NCBI GenBank assembly: GCA_017617145.1
Contig: JAFZWX010000115.1
Location: 1-53,027, forward strand
Reading direction: 5' to 3'
From: Treponema sp.
GTDB taxonomy: Bacteria; Spirochaetota; Spirochaetia; Treponematales; Treponemataceae
DNA: 53,027 bases
Shown: positions 42,986-51,428 of the stretch, in pieces
Numbering within the stretch: the stretch's first letter is position 1
How the letters are laid out: each line of letters begins with the position of its first letter
Translations under genes and position numbers: made by a program
The notes under the pieces: model-generated
What the model was told of the DNA's origin: nothing
What the model saw: the letters and a program-made list of their open reading frames with translations, nothing else
Databases searched by the model: none

Positions 42986-43077
42986 AATGCCTATGTCATT
43001 GCGAGCGAAGCGTGGCAATCCATTTAGTGTAGCAATTTTAATTGGTTTTATATATCATAGGTAGTCAGGAGAAAAAA

Positions 43078-44886
43078 ATGTCAAAAAATATACCGGCTAG
43101 AAAGGATGTTAATCAAAAAGATAAGTGGGATTTGTCTTCTATTTATAAATCTGTTGAGGAATGGGAAAAGGCGCTGGCTGAACTATCGGGGATGACTGAA
43201 AGTGTTGTGGCTTTTAAGGGGAAGCTTGGGGAAAGTTCAGGCTCTCTGCTGAATGCACTTAAGACATACGAAAACGTGCTGCTTCAAATGGAAACTGTAT
43301 ATCATTATGCTTCCCTTGAACACGAAGCAGATGAAGATGATACAGCAGCTACAGACCGCTATGGTCGGGCAACAATGGCATACACAGAACTGCAGGCTCA
43401 GTTGAGTTTCATTGATCCTGAGCTCATGGCAATTGACGAGACTCTTTTACGCGAGTGGGCAGCATTACCTGAGTTTGCAAACTATAAAGTTTACCTTGAA
43501 AAGCTGCTTCATTTTAAGAAATACACATTAAGCGAAAAAGAAGAACGCATTTTGTCTTTACAAGGCCAACCCGCAATGACTGCAGATACAGCCTTCAGTG
43601 TCCTAACAAATGTCGATATGAACAAAACCTTTGGAACCGTAACTGTAGACGGCGAAGAACAGCAGCTTACAGAAACTACCTGGGGCGTTTTCATGCATAA
43701 TCACGACAGGAATGTGCGCGAACAAGCCTACAAAAAATTTTATGCCAAGTACGAAGAACACCAGAATACAATTGCAGCCCTTTATGCCGGAAGCGTTAAT
43801 CAGGATATTTTTTCTATGCGCGCCCGCGGGTACGATTCAAGTCTTCATGCTGCATTGTACGGCAACAAAGTACCGCTCACTGTTTATCATAATCTGATTG
43901 ATTGCATTCATAAAAATCTGGATGCGCTGCACAAGTATTATAGTATACGAAAACGTGCGCTTGGGTTGAACGAGCTTCGCCACTATGATGTATATGTTCC
44001 GCTGGTAAAATCGGTCGAAACAAAAACAACTTATGAAGAATCTGTAGAGATCTGCCGGGCAGCACTTTCCCCGCTTGGAAAAGAATACACAGACCGTTTG
44101 TGCGACGGCTTACTCAATGGCTGGGCCGACCGATATGAAAACATTGGCAAACGAAGCGGTGCTTTTAGTTCGGGCTGCTATATTGGAAATCCTTACATTC
44201 TTCTTAATTATAATGAAGAAAATATACGAGACGTATTTACAATGGCTCACGAAGGCGGCCACAGCATGCACAGCTGGTATTCTGTTCACAATAATCCTTT
44301 TATGAGCTATGACTATACGATTTTTGAAGCCGAAGTTGCATCTACCTTTAACGAAGAGCTTGTTTTTGAATATCTTCTGACACAGGCAAAGAGCAACAAC
44401 AATTCCGACCTCCAAAAATATCTTTTAGCAATGCGAGCCGACGACATTCTTGCAACCCTTTACCGCCAGACAATGTTTGCAGAGTTTGAATTAAAAGCCC
44501 ACGAGCTTGTAGAAAACGGTACTCCACTAACCCCAGAGCTTTTGCGTAAAGTTTATCGAGAACTTCTGGAACTCTACTTTGGTCCCGAAATGCATTTTGA
44601 ATCAAACAGCGATATGGAAGGCTTACGTATTCCACACTTCTATTCAGCATTCTATGTTTATAAATATGCAACAGGCATTTCTGCAGCTCTGGCACTTGCA
44701 AAACGAGTAACAAACGGTAGTGAAGCTGAACGCGAAGATTACTTCAAGTTCCTTAAATCTGGTGGTTCGCGTTACCCTATTGAATCACTCAAAGTTGCCG
44801 GCGTTGATATGGAAAAGGTTGAACCTGTTCAGGCAGCCTGCGACACCTTCCGCCAGATAGTTGAAGAACTTGATGGAATAATGTAA
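43078..44886 (+). CDS. pepF: Oligoendopeptidase F (M3 metallopeptidase)
   Basis: 602 aa from the ATG at 43078, with AGGAG upstream. A cytosolic zinc peptidase that cuts oligopeptides. N-terminal helical domain (DKWDLSSIYKSVEEWEKALA), then the M3 core VFTMAHEGGHSMHSWYSV with zinc motif HEGGH and the third ligand in YTIFEAEVASTFNEELVFEY. HFESNSDMEGLRIPHFYSAFY near the C-terminus is typical of PepF. The length is as expected. It is the only gene in its unit; two dispersed palindromic repeats follow. Confidence 0.95.
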   Translation: MSKNIPARKDVNQKDKWDLSSIYKSVEEWEKALAELSGMTESVVAFKGKLGESSGSLLNALKTYENVLLQMETVYHYASLEHEADEDDTAATDRYGRATMAYTELQAQLSFIDPELMAIDETLLREWAALPEFANYKVYLEKLLHFKKYTLSEKEERILSLQGQPAMTADTAFSVLTNVDMNKTFGTVTVDGEEQQLTETTWGVFMHNHDRNVREQAYKKFYAKYEEHQNTIAALYAGSVNQDIFSMRARGYDSSLHAALYGNKVPLTVYHNLIDCIHKNLDALHKYYSIRKRALGLNELRHYDVYVPLVKSVETKTTYEESVEICRAALSPLGKEYTDRLCDGLLNGWADRYENIGKRSGAFSSGCYIGNPYILLNYNEENIRDVFTMAHEGGHSMHSWYSVHNNPFMSYDYTIFEAEVASTFNEELVFEYLLTQAKSNNNSDLQKYLLAMRADDILATLYRQTMFAEFELKAHELVENGTPLTPELLRKVYRELLELYFGPEMHFESNSDMEGLRIPHFYSAFYVYKYATGISAALALAKRVTNGSEAEREDYFKFLKSGGSRYPIESLKVAGVDMEKVEPVQAACDTFRQIVEELDGIM

Positions 44887-44887
44887 T

Positions 44888-44956
44888 CTGTCATTCCCGG
44901 ACTTGATCCGGGAATCTCACTTAAGGAGAGATTGTCGGGTCAAGCCCGACAATGAC
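44888..44956. repeat. Two dispersed palindromic repeats after pepF
   Basis: 44888-44917: ATTCCCGG / CCGGGAAT around ACTTGAT. 44930-44956: ATTGTCGGGTCAAGCCCGACAAT (arms ATTGTCGGG / CCCGACAAT). The rest of the space up to the deaminase (44957-45113) is AT-rich, with a possible upstream start region around 45054. Confidence 0.75.
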
Positions 44957-45113
44957 AAAATTATATTTTTTTTCTAAAGTTAATATGTATTTTGTCCGAT
45001 AATTTAATTGATAAAAGTGTATTTAAATTATTTAACATCAATCGGGAGGCGGCGTGTTAAATAATCAGCGGTTTTCAGGAGGAAGACCTGCACATAAAAG
45101 GAGAAGAAAAAAA

Positions 45114-46130
45114 ATGACAAAGTCGGAATTTAAATCTTTTATAAAGAGTGTACCTAAAGCCGAACTCCACATTCACATTGAGGCTGTAATTTCTTTAGCC
45201 GGTGTTAAGAAAATGTATAAGAACCGTTTCGGCAAGGAAATGACCAAAGAAGAACAGACAGCTCTATTCTCCTATAATGATCTTAACGGTTTTATACAGG
45301 CATTCCTTAAGGTACAGGATTTGTTTGTAAGCGAAAAAGACTTTAACGTTGTATTCAAAGAACTGGAAAAATACCTTGTTCGCAACGGAATCGATTATTG
45401 TGAAGCATTCTTTGCGCCAACTGCCTTCCTTAAAAAAGGCTTTGACTACAAAAAGATGGTTCAGATTTTCCACAAGCAGATTGCCCGCATTAAAGAAAAA
45501 GACGGCATTACAATCAAGCTGCTCATGGATGTTTCAAGAACCTTTGGCTGCGAAAATGCAATGAAGAACTACGAGCTTCTAAAGCAGTATCCATGCGAAG
45601 ATATCATTGGTATTGGACTTGGTGGTGCCGAAGCAAAAGGTCCTGCAAAAGAATATGAACCGGTTTTCAAACTTGCAAAAAAAGAAGGATGGCGCGTTGT
45701 TGCCCATGCCGGAGAAGATGTTGGTCCGGAATCAATCTGGGATTCAATCAACTGCCTTGGTGCAGAACGAATCGGTCACGGTGTAACAGCATATCAGGAT
45801 CCAAAGCTTATTGACCAGCTCATTAAAACAAAACTTCCAATTGAAATTTGTATTACATCAAATACATTTACTAAGAAAGTTGTTAAAATGGCCCGCTATC
45901 ACCCTGTACGCAAATACTACGACCAGGGAATTATGGTTTGTATCAACACAGATGATCCTGTTTTCTTTAAGACAACAATGCTCGACGAACTTTGGATTTG
46001 TGTAAAGAGCCTCAACTTCTCTATGGACGAAATCAAGCAGCTTATTAAGAACAGTTACATTTCTTCGTTCATGAGCGATGCCGATAAAAAGAAAGCTCTG
46101 GCCGCTGTTGATAAGGCCTGGAAGAAATAA
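45114..46130 (+). CDS. add: Adenosine deaminase family protein
   Basis: 338 aa from the ATG at 45114 (GGAG 11 nt upstream). Family blocks: PKAELHIHIEAV, VVAHAGEDVGPESIWDSI, ERIGHGVTAYQDPKL, ITSNTF and CINTDDPVFFKT, so the zinc ligands and catalytic glutamate are all present. The N-terminal motif reads HIHIEAV where most members have HxHL(D/E)G, so the glycine is replaced. A GTG at 45054 with a strong GGGAGG also opens this frame and adds 20 basic residues; I judge the ATG more likely. The substrate may be adenosine or adenine. Confidence 0.85.
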   Translation: MTKSEFKSFIKSVPKAELHIHIEAVISLAGVKKMYKNRFGKEMTKEEQTALFSYNDLNGFIQAFLKVQDLFVSEKDFNVVFKELEKYLVRNGIDYCEAFFAPTAFLKKGFDYKKMVQIFHKQIARIKEKDGITIKLLMDVSRTFGCENAMKNYELLKQYPCEDIIGIGLGGAEAKGPAKEYEPVFKLAKKEGWRVVAHAGEDVGPESIWDSINCLGAERIGHGVTAYQDPKLIDQLIKTKLPIEICITSNTFTKKVVKMARYHPVRKYYDQGIMVCINTDDPVFFKTTMLDELWICVKSLNFSMDEIKQLIKNSYISSFMSDADKKKALAAVDKAWKK

Positions 46131-46135
46131 ACTAT

Positions 46136-46210
46136 GTGGGGGAAAGCCTTCCCCCTCGGCGCACTGCGTTGCGCCTACCCCCTTCGCCTAGGGACTGCCG
46201 CCCCTAAAAC
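46136..46210. repeat. GC-rich repeat between deaminase and methyltransferase
   Basis: GGGGGAA / TTCCCCC hairpin followed by GGCGCACTGCGTTGCGCC and a C-rich tail (ACCCCCTTCGCC, TAGGGACTGCCGCCCCTA). The base composition differs sharply from the coding DNA around it. The methyltransferase frame is open through it. Confidence 0.65.
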
Positions 46211-46217
46211 CCCGCTC

Positions 46218-46985
46218 ATGACAATCCTAGAAAAATACTACAACAAATTCCACGAAGAACACCGTCTCAGCACTCGCCATGGGACGGTTGAATTTTTAAC
46301 TACGATGCACTATATACTCTCCGTGGCGAATCCGGGGAACAAAATCGCAGACATTGGTGCCGGTACCGGCCGCTACAGTGTAGAGTTATGCCACCGCGGA
46401 TACGACGTTACTGCTGTAGAACTTGTACCGCATAACTTAGAAATCCTTCGCGCAAAACACGAAAACATAAAAACCTGGCAGGGGGACGCTCGTGACCTTC
46501 ATTTTTTAGAAGACGAAACTTTTGACATTACCCTTCTCTTTGGTCCTCTTTATCATCTGCATGGGGATGAAGAAAAACTAAAAGCTTTGAACGAAGCAAA
46601 ACGAATCACAAAAAAAGGCGGCTACATTCTTGTGGCTTATGTAATGAATGACTATAGCGTAATTCAATATTGTTTTAAGGAACATCACTGGAAAGAGGTT
46701 GCAGACAAGGGCGGACTTACTCCGGATTTTCATACTGTATGCAAGGAAGAAGATTTGTACGATTATGTACGGTTGGAAGATATAGATCGCTTAAATAAAG
46801 CAGCTGGTCTTGAGCGTGTAAAAATTATTTCTGCCGACGGAGCCGCCGACTACATACGCCGTGAACTCAACGAAATGTCCGAAGAAGAATTTCAGGCCTT
46901 TTGCAAATATCAGTTAGCTGTGTGCGAACGCCCCGAATTAGTTGGCTCTGGAAGTCACACGGTGGATATACTTCATTTACTATAA
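46218..46985 (+). CDS. Class I SAM-dependent methyltransferase
   Basis: 255 aa from the ATG at 46218. The frame is open from an ATG at 46134, but those 28 residues are encoded by the GC-rich repeat. Motif I is IADIGAGTGRYSVELC, motif II AVELVPHNLEIL, the acidic post-I residue E; ITLLFGPLYHLH is the motif of a group of methyltransferases that methylate small molecules. No Shine-Dalgarno is seen before 46218, so the repeat may have displaced the original start region. Substrate unknown. The last 13 bases overlap the opposite gene. Confidence 0.8.
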   Translation: MTILEKYYNKFHEEHRLSTRHGTVEFLTTMHYILSVANPGNKIADIGAGTGRYSVELCHRGYDVTAVELVPHNLEILRAKHENIKTWQGDARDLHFLEDETFDITLLFGPLYHLHGDEEKLKALNEAKRITKKGGYILVAYVMNDYSVIQYCFKEHHWKEVADKGGLTPDFHTVCKEEDLYDYVRLEDIDRLNKAAGLERVKIISADGAADYIRRELNEMSEEEFQAFCKYQLAVCERPELVGSGSHTVDILHLL

Positions 46986-47407
46986 AACTTAATCACCTTA
47001 TCCATAAATGGGTCATCGCGACCGGTAACATAATTCTTGTAATGTTTGTGGCAGGAAATATTTGAAAACATTAAAATCAGACCTGCAGGAGCAAGGAACA
47101 AACCAAAAATAAAAACACCAATTGCAAGAATATTCATTGTTGAACCTGCGCCTCGTGCAAAAATAATACGCGAAACAATAAGAAGCACAAGACCAAGCAC
47201 AATTTTAGCTACACTCAACCAGATATTATCTTTAAAATATTTCTTTGTCATATAAGCAAGAAAAGCACCGTCATCTTCAAGGTTCACCCCTTCATAAGCT
47301 GCTGGTTTTTTTGCCTTCTGCTTTTCCTGGTATTCAACAAACTCCACAAAATATTTATTATTTCGCGAATGTTCCACGCATGTTCCAATTTTTGCTGATT
47401 CTTCCAT
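46973..47407 (-). CDS. Small membrane protein of unknown function
   Basis: 144 aa with a strong AGGAGG site. A soluble lysine-rich N-terminus of about 60 residues (FVEYQEKQKAKKPAAYEG) leads to two membrane helices: SVAKIVLGLVLLIVSRIIF and ILAIGVFIFGLFLAPAGLIL. A short basic C-terminus follows (KHYKNYVTGRDDP). I do not recognise the family. The gene is convergent with the methyltransferase. Confidence 0.65.
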   Translation of the reverse strand: MEESAKIGTCVEHSRNNKYFVEFVEYQEKQKAKKPAAYEGVNLEDDGAFLAYMTKKYFKDNIWLSVAKIVLGLVLLIVSRIIFARGAGSTMNILAIGVFIFGLFLAPAGLILMFSNISCHKHYKNYVTGRDDPFMDKVIKFYSK

Positions 47408-47431
47408 AAGTACCTCCTGGGGTCATTGTCG

Positions 47432-47456
47432 CGGTCCCTGAGCCTGTCGAAGGGCC
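47432..47456. repeat. Intergenic copy of the 'GTCCCTGAGCCTGTCGAAGGGC' family
   Basis: The same short repeat as inside the acidic-repeat gene and the cyclo-ligase gene, here non-coding, in the 144-base space before mnmG. Confidence 0.75.
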
Positions 47457-47493
47457 ATCATCAATTATCGTTTTAAATATACCTGTGCGTTAA

Positions 47494-47567
47494 GGAATGC
47501 GAGCAGTGCGCAGCATTCCACTCAAGTGTTCTATCGAATACTTGAAACGCGCTAGCGTTTCAAGTAT
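47494..47567 (-). terminator. Mutually exclusive hairpins at the mnmG stop codon
   Basis: Hairpin 1 (47538-47567): 13-base arms ATACTTGAAACGC with only 4 bases between; the mnmG TAG (47554-47552) lies in its centre. Hairpin 2 (47523-47544, read on minus): CAAGTATTC pairs with GAACACTTG. They share the arm CAAGTAT, so only one can form. Hairpin 3 (47494-47519) has arms GGAATGC / GCATTCC. There is no T-run. It probably ends the argC-gph-mnmG transcript or protects its 3' end. Confidence 0.5.
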
Positions 47568-49642
47568 ACCATCAACAGCATAATATCGCTATTTCTTATT
47601 CCGCTTATTCTGTTAGCCTGACCTAACGTTACCGGACGAATCTGCTCCAGCTTGGTGCGTGACTCTGCAGAAAGAGACGGAATTGAACCATAATCAAAGT
47701 TTTCAGGAATGCGTGTGTTTTCCATTTTGTGAAGTTTTTCTACACGTCTGTCCTGTTTTTCAATGTAGTATTTATATTTGACTTCGATAGAAGCGGTCTC
47801 CCATTCCTTTTCCGGGTAGCCGGGATTTTCCATGTTCGGCTTTTTAAGCAGCAAGGCTTCTATTTCTTCAAGGCGGGCATATTTTTCGTTTACTGCATCA
47901 TACTGTGCCTGAGTTTTTAAGCCGCAGTCAAAGGCATATTTTGCAAGACGTCGGTCTGCTGTATCGTGTCTCAATTTCAAACGATATTCTGCACGGGCAG
48001 TGAACATTCGGTAAGGTTCTTTTGTACCAAGAGTAACAAGGTCATCTATTAGAACACCAATGTATGCTTCGTCGCGGCCAAGAATAATCGGCTTGTATTG
48101 GGGGATTGTGTGATAATGGTCGTAGCCTGCATCCTTTTGAATACCGCTCATGTATTGTGCAAGCTCTTTTGTTTCTCGTTCACTCATTGTAGAAAAAGCG
48201 CAAAGCTCCTGAACGTTCATGTTTGCTTTTGGACGGAAAGCACCTGCTTCCATACTTGAGGCAGTTCCGTTCATTGTAGAAGGAATTGCTGCCATTGGAC
48301 CACAAGTTGTAATATGGGCGCGTGCATAAAGGCCGGCATTCATTCCGGCAATCATTCCCTGCCCTGCTGCTTCTTCATAACCCGAAGTTCCATTTATCTG
48401 TCCAGCATCAAAAAGCCCCGCAACGCGTTTTGTTTCGAGTGACGGATACAGCTGGGTCGGTTCAACAAAATCATATTCAACGGCATAACCCGGGCGCGAC
48501 TGAACTGCATTTTCAAAGCCGTGCATTGTACGCATAAAGGCATCCTGCACGCATTCAGGCAGTGATGAAGAAAGTCCGTTCAAATAAATTTCTTCTGTTT
48601 CAAGACCTTCTGGCTCAACAAAAATCTGATGGCGGTCGCGTTCCTTAAAGCGCATAACCTTGTCTTCTATGCTAGGACAATAGCGAGGACCAATACCACT
48701 GATTTTTCCAGAATAAAGCGGTGAGCGACCGATGTTGTCGCGGATTATTTTATGAGTTTCTTCGTTTGTATAAACAATGTGGCATGGCACCATAGGGCGC
48801 TCAACTTTTTCATCTTCAAAACTGAAAGGAATAATTTCATCGTCACCCGGCTGAAGGTCAAGCTTTGAAAAATCTACAGTTCGGCGAAGGATACGCGGAG
48901 GAGTTCCTGTTTTGAGGCGGCCTGTTGTAAAACCAAGACGACGCAGACTTTCTGTAAGTCCGTAAGCTGCAGGCTCCCCTACTCGTCCGCATGGAGCATC
49001 GTATTCACCGATAAAAATGCGTCCGCCAAGAAAAGTTCCTGTTGTAAGGACAACTGAACGAACAGGAATGATGCGACCACGCTCGGTAACAATGCCTATA
49101 ACTTTCTGGCGCATTCCACTGCGAGCTGCTTCGGTTGCGTAATCAGGAGCCTGAATATTGCTGTTGCTGTAACCGCGCTTTTCTCCAGGAATTGTGCCTT
49201 TATCTGCGGCACTGTCTGAATCCGGCGGGAGCGGAGTTTCTGAAGCAACTGTAAGAATATCAATTACAGTGTCCATGAGTGTATAAAGATTTGGTGTGCT
49301 TTCGCAGGTTTTTCGCGCAAGCATTGAATAAGCAATTTTATCTGCCTGGGAACGAGGAGCTTGAACAGCAGGCCCACGACGGCGGTTGAGCAGCCTGTAC
49401 TGAATCATTGTACGGTCAATAAGCTTGGCCATTTCGCCGCCAAGAGCATCTATTTCGCGGACAATGTTTCCTTTGGCAATACCTCCAATAGAAGGATTAC
49501 AACTCATACGTCCGATTGCGTCGGGAGTTTGAGTAATAAGTACTGTCTTCAGGCCCATGCGGGCAGTTGCAAGAGCGGCTTCTATTCCGGCATGACCGGC
49601 ACCAACCACCGCAACATCGTAATAATCATAAAAACCAGGCAT
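47552..49642 (-). CDS. mnmG: tRNA uridine 5-carboxymethylaminomethyl modification enzyme MnmG (GidA), with two insertions
   Basis: 696 aa against about 620-630 for most MnmG. With MnmE it modifies U34 of tRNA. FAD-binding start DVAVVGAGHAGIEAALAT, then MSCNPSIGGIAKGNIVREID, GRLKTGTPPR and GTSGYEEAAGQG; the C-terminal block EAYIGVLIDDLVTLGTKEPY is intact. Two stretches do not fit the family. Residues about 133-178 (49108-49246) are Pro/Ser-rich (PLPPDSDSAADKGTIPGEKR), where relatives go straight from the VIDIL strand to IGIVTERGR. Residues about 441-516 (48095-48322) replace the short link before PIILGRDEAYIGV. No Shine-Dalgarno; it starts 3 nt after the HAD gene stop. Confidence 0.94.
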   Translation of the reverse strand: MPGFYDYYDVAVVGAGHAGIEAALATARMGLKTVLITQTPDAIGRMSCNPSIGGIAKGNIVREIDALGGEMAKLIDRTMIQYRLLNRRRGPAVQAPRSQADKIAYSMLARKTCESTPNLYTLMDTVIDILTVASETPLPPDSDSAADKGTIPGEKRGYSNSNIQAPDYATEAARSGMRQKVIGIVTERGRIIPVRSVVLTTGTFLGGRIFIGEYDAPCGRVGEPAAYGLTESLRRLGFTTGRLKTGTPPRILRRTVDFSKLDLQPGDDEIIPFSFEDEKVERPMVPCHIVYTNEETHKIIRDNIGRSPLYSGKISGIGPRYCPSIEDKVMRFKERDRHQIFVEPEGLETEEIYLNGLSSSLPECVQDAFMRTMHGFENAVQSRPGYAVEYDFVEPTQLYPSLETKRVAGLFDAGQINGTSGYEEAAGQGMIAGMNAGLYARAHITTCGPMAAIPSTMNGTASSMEAGAFRPKANMNVQELCAFSTMSERETKELAQYMSGIQKDAGYDHYHTIPQYKPIILGRDEAYIGVLIDDLVTLGTKEPYRMFTARAEYRLKLRHDTADRRLAKYAFDCGLKTQAQYDAVNEKYARLEEIEALLLKKPNMENPGYPEKEWETASIEVKYKYYIEKQDRRVEKLHKMENTRIPENFDYGSIPSLSAESRTKLEQIRPVTLGQANRISGIRNSDIMLLMVYLKR

Positions 49643-49645
49643 AAT

Positions 49646-50311
49646 CTATTTTATTAATTTCTCCAATAATTCTTCTGTATTCATTACTACAACTTTGGCG
49701 CCGTGTTCCAGCAGAAAGTTGCGGCCTCTAAACCCCCAGTCTACTCCTATAAAATCTAGTCCTGAATCAAGACCTGTTTTTAGATCTACATCAGAGTCCC
49801 CTATGAAGCAGGCTACACCAGGGAGGCAGGCCTCCTCTTTGGATAAACTCAACTCCTTTAAAATTTCATATAAGCCTGTCGGATCCGGCTTTGGCGGGAT
49901 ACCCGGACGACTGCCACTTATACAGTCAAACAAATCTGGAAAATACACTTTGCATAAATCTTCTGCGGCAGCCTGCACTTTATTTGTATTTACCGCAACC
50001 TTTACTCCGGCGGCTCTGAGCGACTTTATGCATTCAACGATTCCTTTGTAAGGAGCTGTTTTTATTGCACAGTGTTCTTCGTAGTATTCAATGTATTCTT
50101 TAAGCACCTTTTGGAACTGTTCTTCACTGATGTCTGCAGGAAGGGCACGGCGCATAAGTTTAGGGATTCCGTTGCCTACCATGTATTTTATTTCTTCCAC
50201 AGTATGCTCAGGGTATCCGTAGCGGCGGCAGATTTCGTTTGAACTGTCAGCAAGGTCGTCGATTGTGTTGAGGATTGTGCCATCCATGTCAAAAATTGCA
50301 AGCTTGTACAT
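49646..50311 (-). CDS. HAD-type phosphatase, phosphoglycolate phosphatase-like
   Basis: 221 aa. HAD motif I FDMDGTILNT, motif II VNTNK, motif III lysine in PPKPDPTGLY, motif IV FIGDSDVDLKTG. The helical cap (about residues 16-85) makes it a Gph/PGP-like phosphatase that acts on small phosphate esters such as 2-phosphoglycolate. It starts 16 nt after argC with GGCGGC before the ATG, and is followed by mnmG after 3 nt. Confidence 0.85.
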   Translation of the reverse strand: MYKLAIFDMDGTILNTIDDLADSSNEICRRYGYPEHTVEEIKYMVGNGIPKLMRRALPADISEEQFQKVLKEYIEYYEEHCAIKTAPYKGIVECIKSLRAAGVKVAVNTNKVQAAAEDLCKVYFPDLFDCISGSRPGIPPKPDPTGLYEILKELSLSKEEACLPGVACFIGDSDVDLKTGLDSGLDFIGVDWGFRGRNFLLEHGAKVVVMNTEELLEKLIK

Positions 50312-50327
50312 TGTGTGCGCCGCCTGA

Positions 50328-51275
50328 TTAAACTAAGCCTGTGGCTTCGTCAATTCCCATCATTATATTCATACACTGTACAGCAGCACCAGAAGCGCCT
50401 TTGCCAAGATTATCAAAGCGGGTTGTTATCATAATGCGGTCGTCGTTTCCATAAACAAAAAGCTGCATATTGTTAGTTCCGGCTAACGTGTCGGCAGGAA
50501 TAAACTGTTCTGGAAGAACACCCTCGCCCATCAGAGGAGTAACCTGTACAAAACGACAATCCTTATAATGGGCAGCAAACATTTCCTGTACCTGCTGAGC
50601 GGTCACTTTTTTTGAAAGCATTCGTGCATGCAAGCCGACAGTAACAGTCATACCTGCAAAATAATCACAAACATAAGGATTAAAAACAGGTTCAAAATCA
50701 AGACCGGCAATTTTTTTAATTTCCGGAAGATGCTTATGTGACTGAGTAAGCGCATAAAGGCGTGGAGAATCATATCCCTGTGGACGATCATTTCCTTCAT
50801 AAACTGCAATGGCTTTTTTACCGGCACCGGAATAACCACTCACTGCATGAATAACTACAGGATAATCAGCTTGCATAATACCAGACTTTACAAGCGGATA
50901 CAAAATCGCAATAGAACCACTGGCATAACAACCTGGAACTGCAACGCGTTTAGATTCAACAATTTTCTGACGGAACGAAGCATCTAGTTCCGGAAAACCG
51001 TATGCCCATTCTGGATTAATTCTGTGAGCTGTAGAAGCATCAATAATCTTAGTATCTGGATTCGTAACAAGCCCAGCCGATTCAATAGCCGCAGCGTCAG
51101 GCAGACACAAAAAAACATAATCAGCCTGATTCATAAGTTGCGCCTTTACAACCGGATCTTTTCTCTTATCATCATCAATTTGTATTATTTCAAGATCGTT
51201 TCGACCTTCAAAACGTTCAAAAATCTTAAGGCCAGTCGTTCCTTCTTTTCCATCTATAAAAATCTTATAAGCCAT
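50328..51275 (-). CDS. argC: N-acetyl-gamma-glutamyl-phosphate reductase (short ArgC type)
   Basis: 315 aa from the ATG at 51275, first gene of an operon with the HAD phosphatase and mnmG. Third step of arginine synthesis. The NADP fold begins at YKIFIDGKEGTTGLKIFERF. The catalytic cysteine lies in VAVPGCYASGSIAILYPL, then HAVSGYSGAGK and a histidine block LTQSHKHLPEI. The length and the KEGTTG start place it in the short type 2 group. No other arg gene is nearby. The 19 upstream codons of the open frame overlap the promoter and are left out. Confidence 0.93.
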   Translation of the reverse strand: MAYKIFIDGKEGTTGLKIFERFEGRNDLEIIQIDDDKRKDPVVKAQLMNQADYVFLCLPDAAAIESAGLVTNPDTKIIDASTAHRINPEWAYGFPELDASFRQKIVESKRVAVPGCYASGSIAILYPLVKSGIMQADYPVVIHAVSGYSGAGKKAIAVYEGNDRPQGYDSPRLYALTQSHKHLPEIKKIAGLDFEPVFNPYVCDYFAGMTVTVGLHARMLSKKVTAQQVQEMFAAHYKDCRFVQVTPLMGEGVLPEQFIPADTLAGTNNMQLFVYGNDDRIMITTRFDNLGKGASGAAVQCMNIMMGIDEATGLV

Positions 51276-51281
51276 AGGGGC

Positions 51282-51310
51282 ATTATAGTGAATTTTCAAA
51301 GTAATTGCAA
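51282..51310 (-). promoter_or_regulatory. Predicted leaderless promoter of argC
   Basis: Minus strand: TTGCAA (51310-51305), 17-nt spacer, TATAAT (51287-51282), then exactly 6 nt (GCCCCT) and the ATG at 51275. No Shine-Dalgarno. One of the best-formed examples in the window. Confidence 0.65.
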
Positions 51311-51390
51311 AGAAAGGCAAAAAAAACAACATGAAACATATAAATACTCTGCAACAAAGCTATCCTAAAGTTGATATTTTAGATTAATTA

Positions 51391-51421
51391 TTGTTTCTTT
51401 CTAAAGAATCTGTGTTATAAT
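51391..51421 (+). promoter_or_regulatory. Predicted leaderless promoter of the GrpB-like gene
   Basis: TATAAT (51416-51421) followed by 7 T and the ATG at 51429; TTGTTT at 51391-51396 is a possible -35 with a long spacer (19). Confidence 0.5.
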
Positions 51422-51428
51422 TTTTTTT

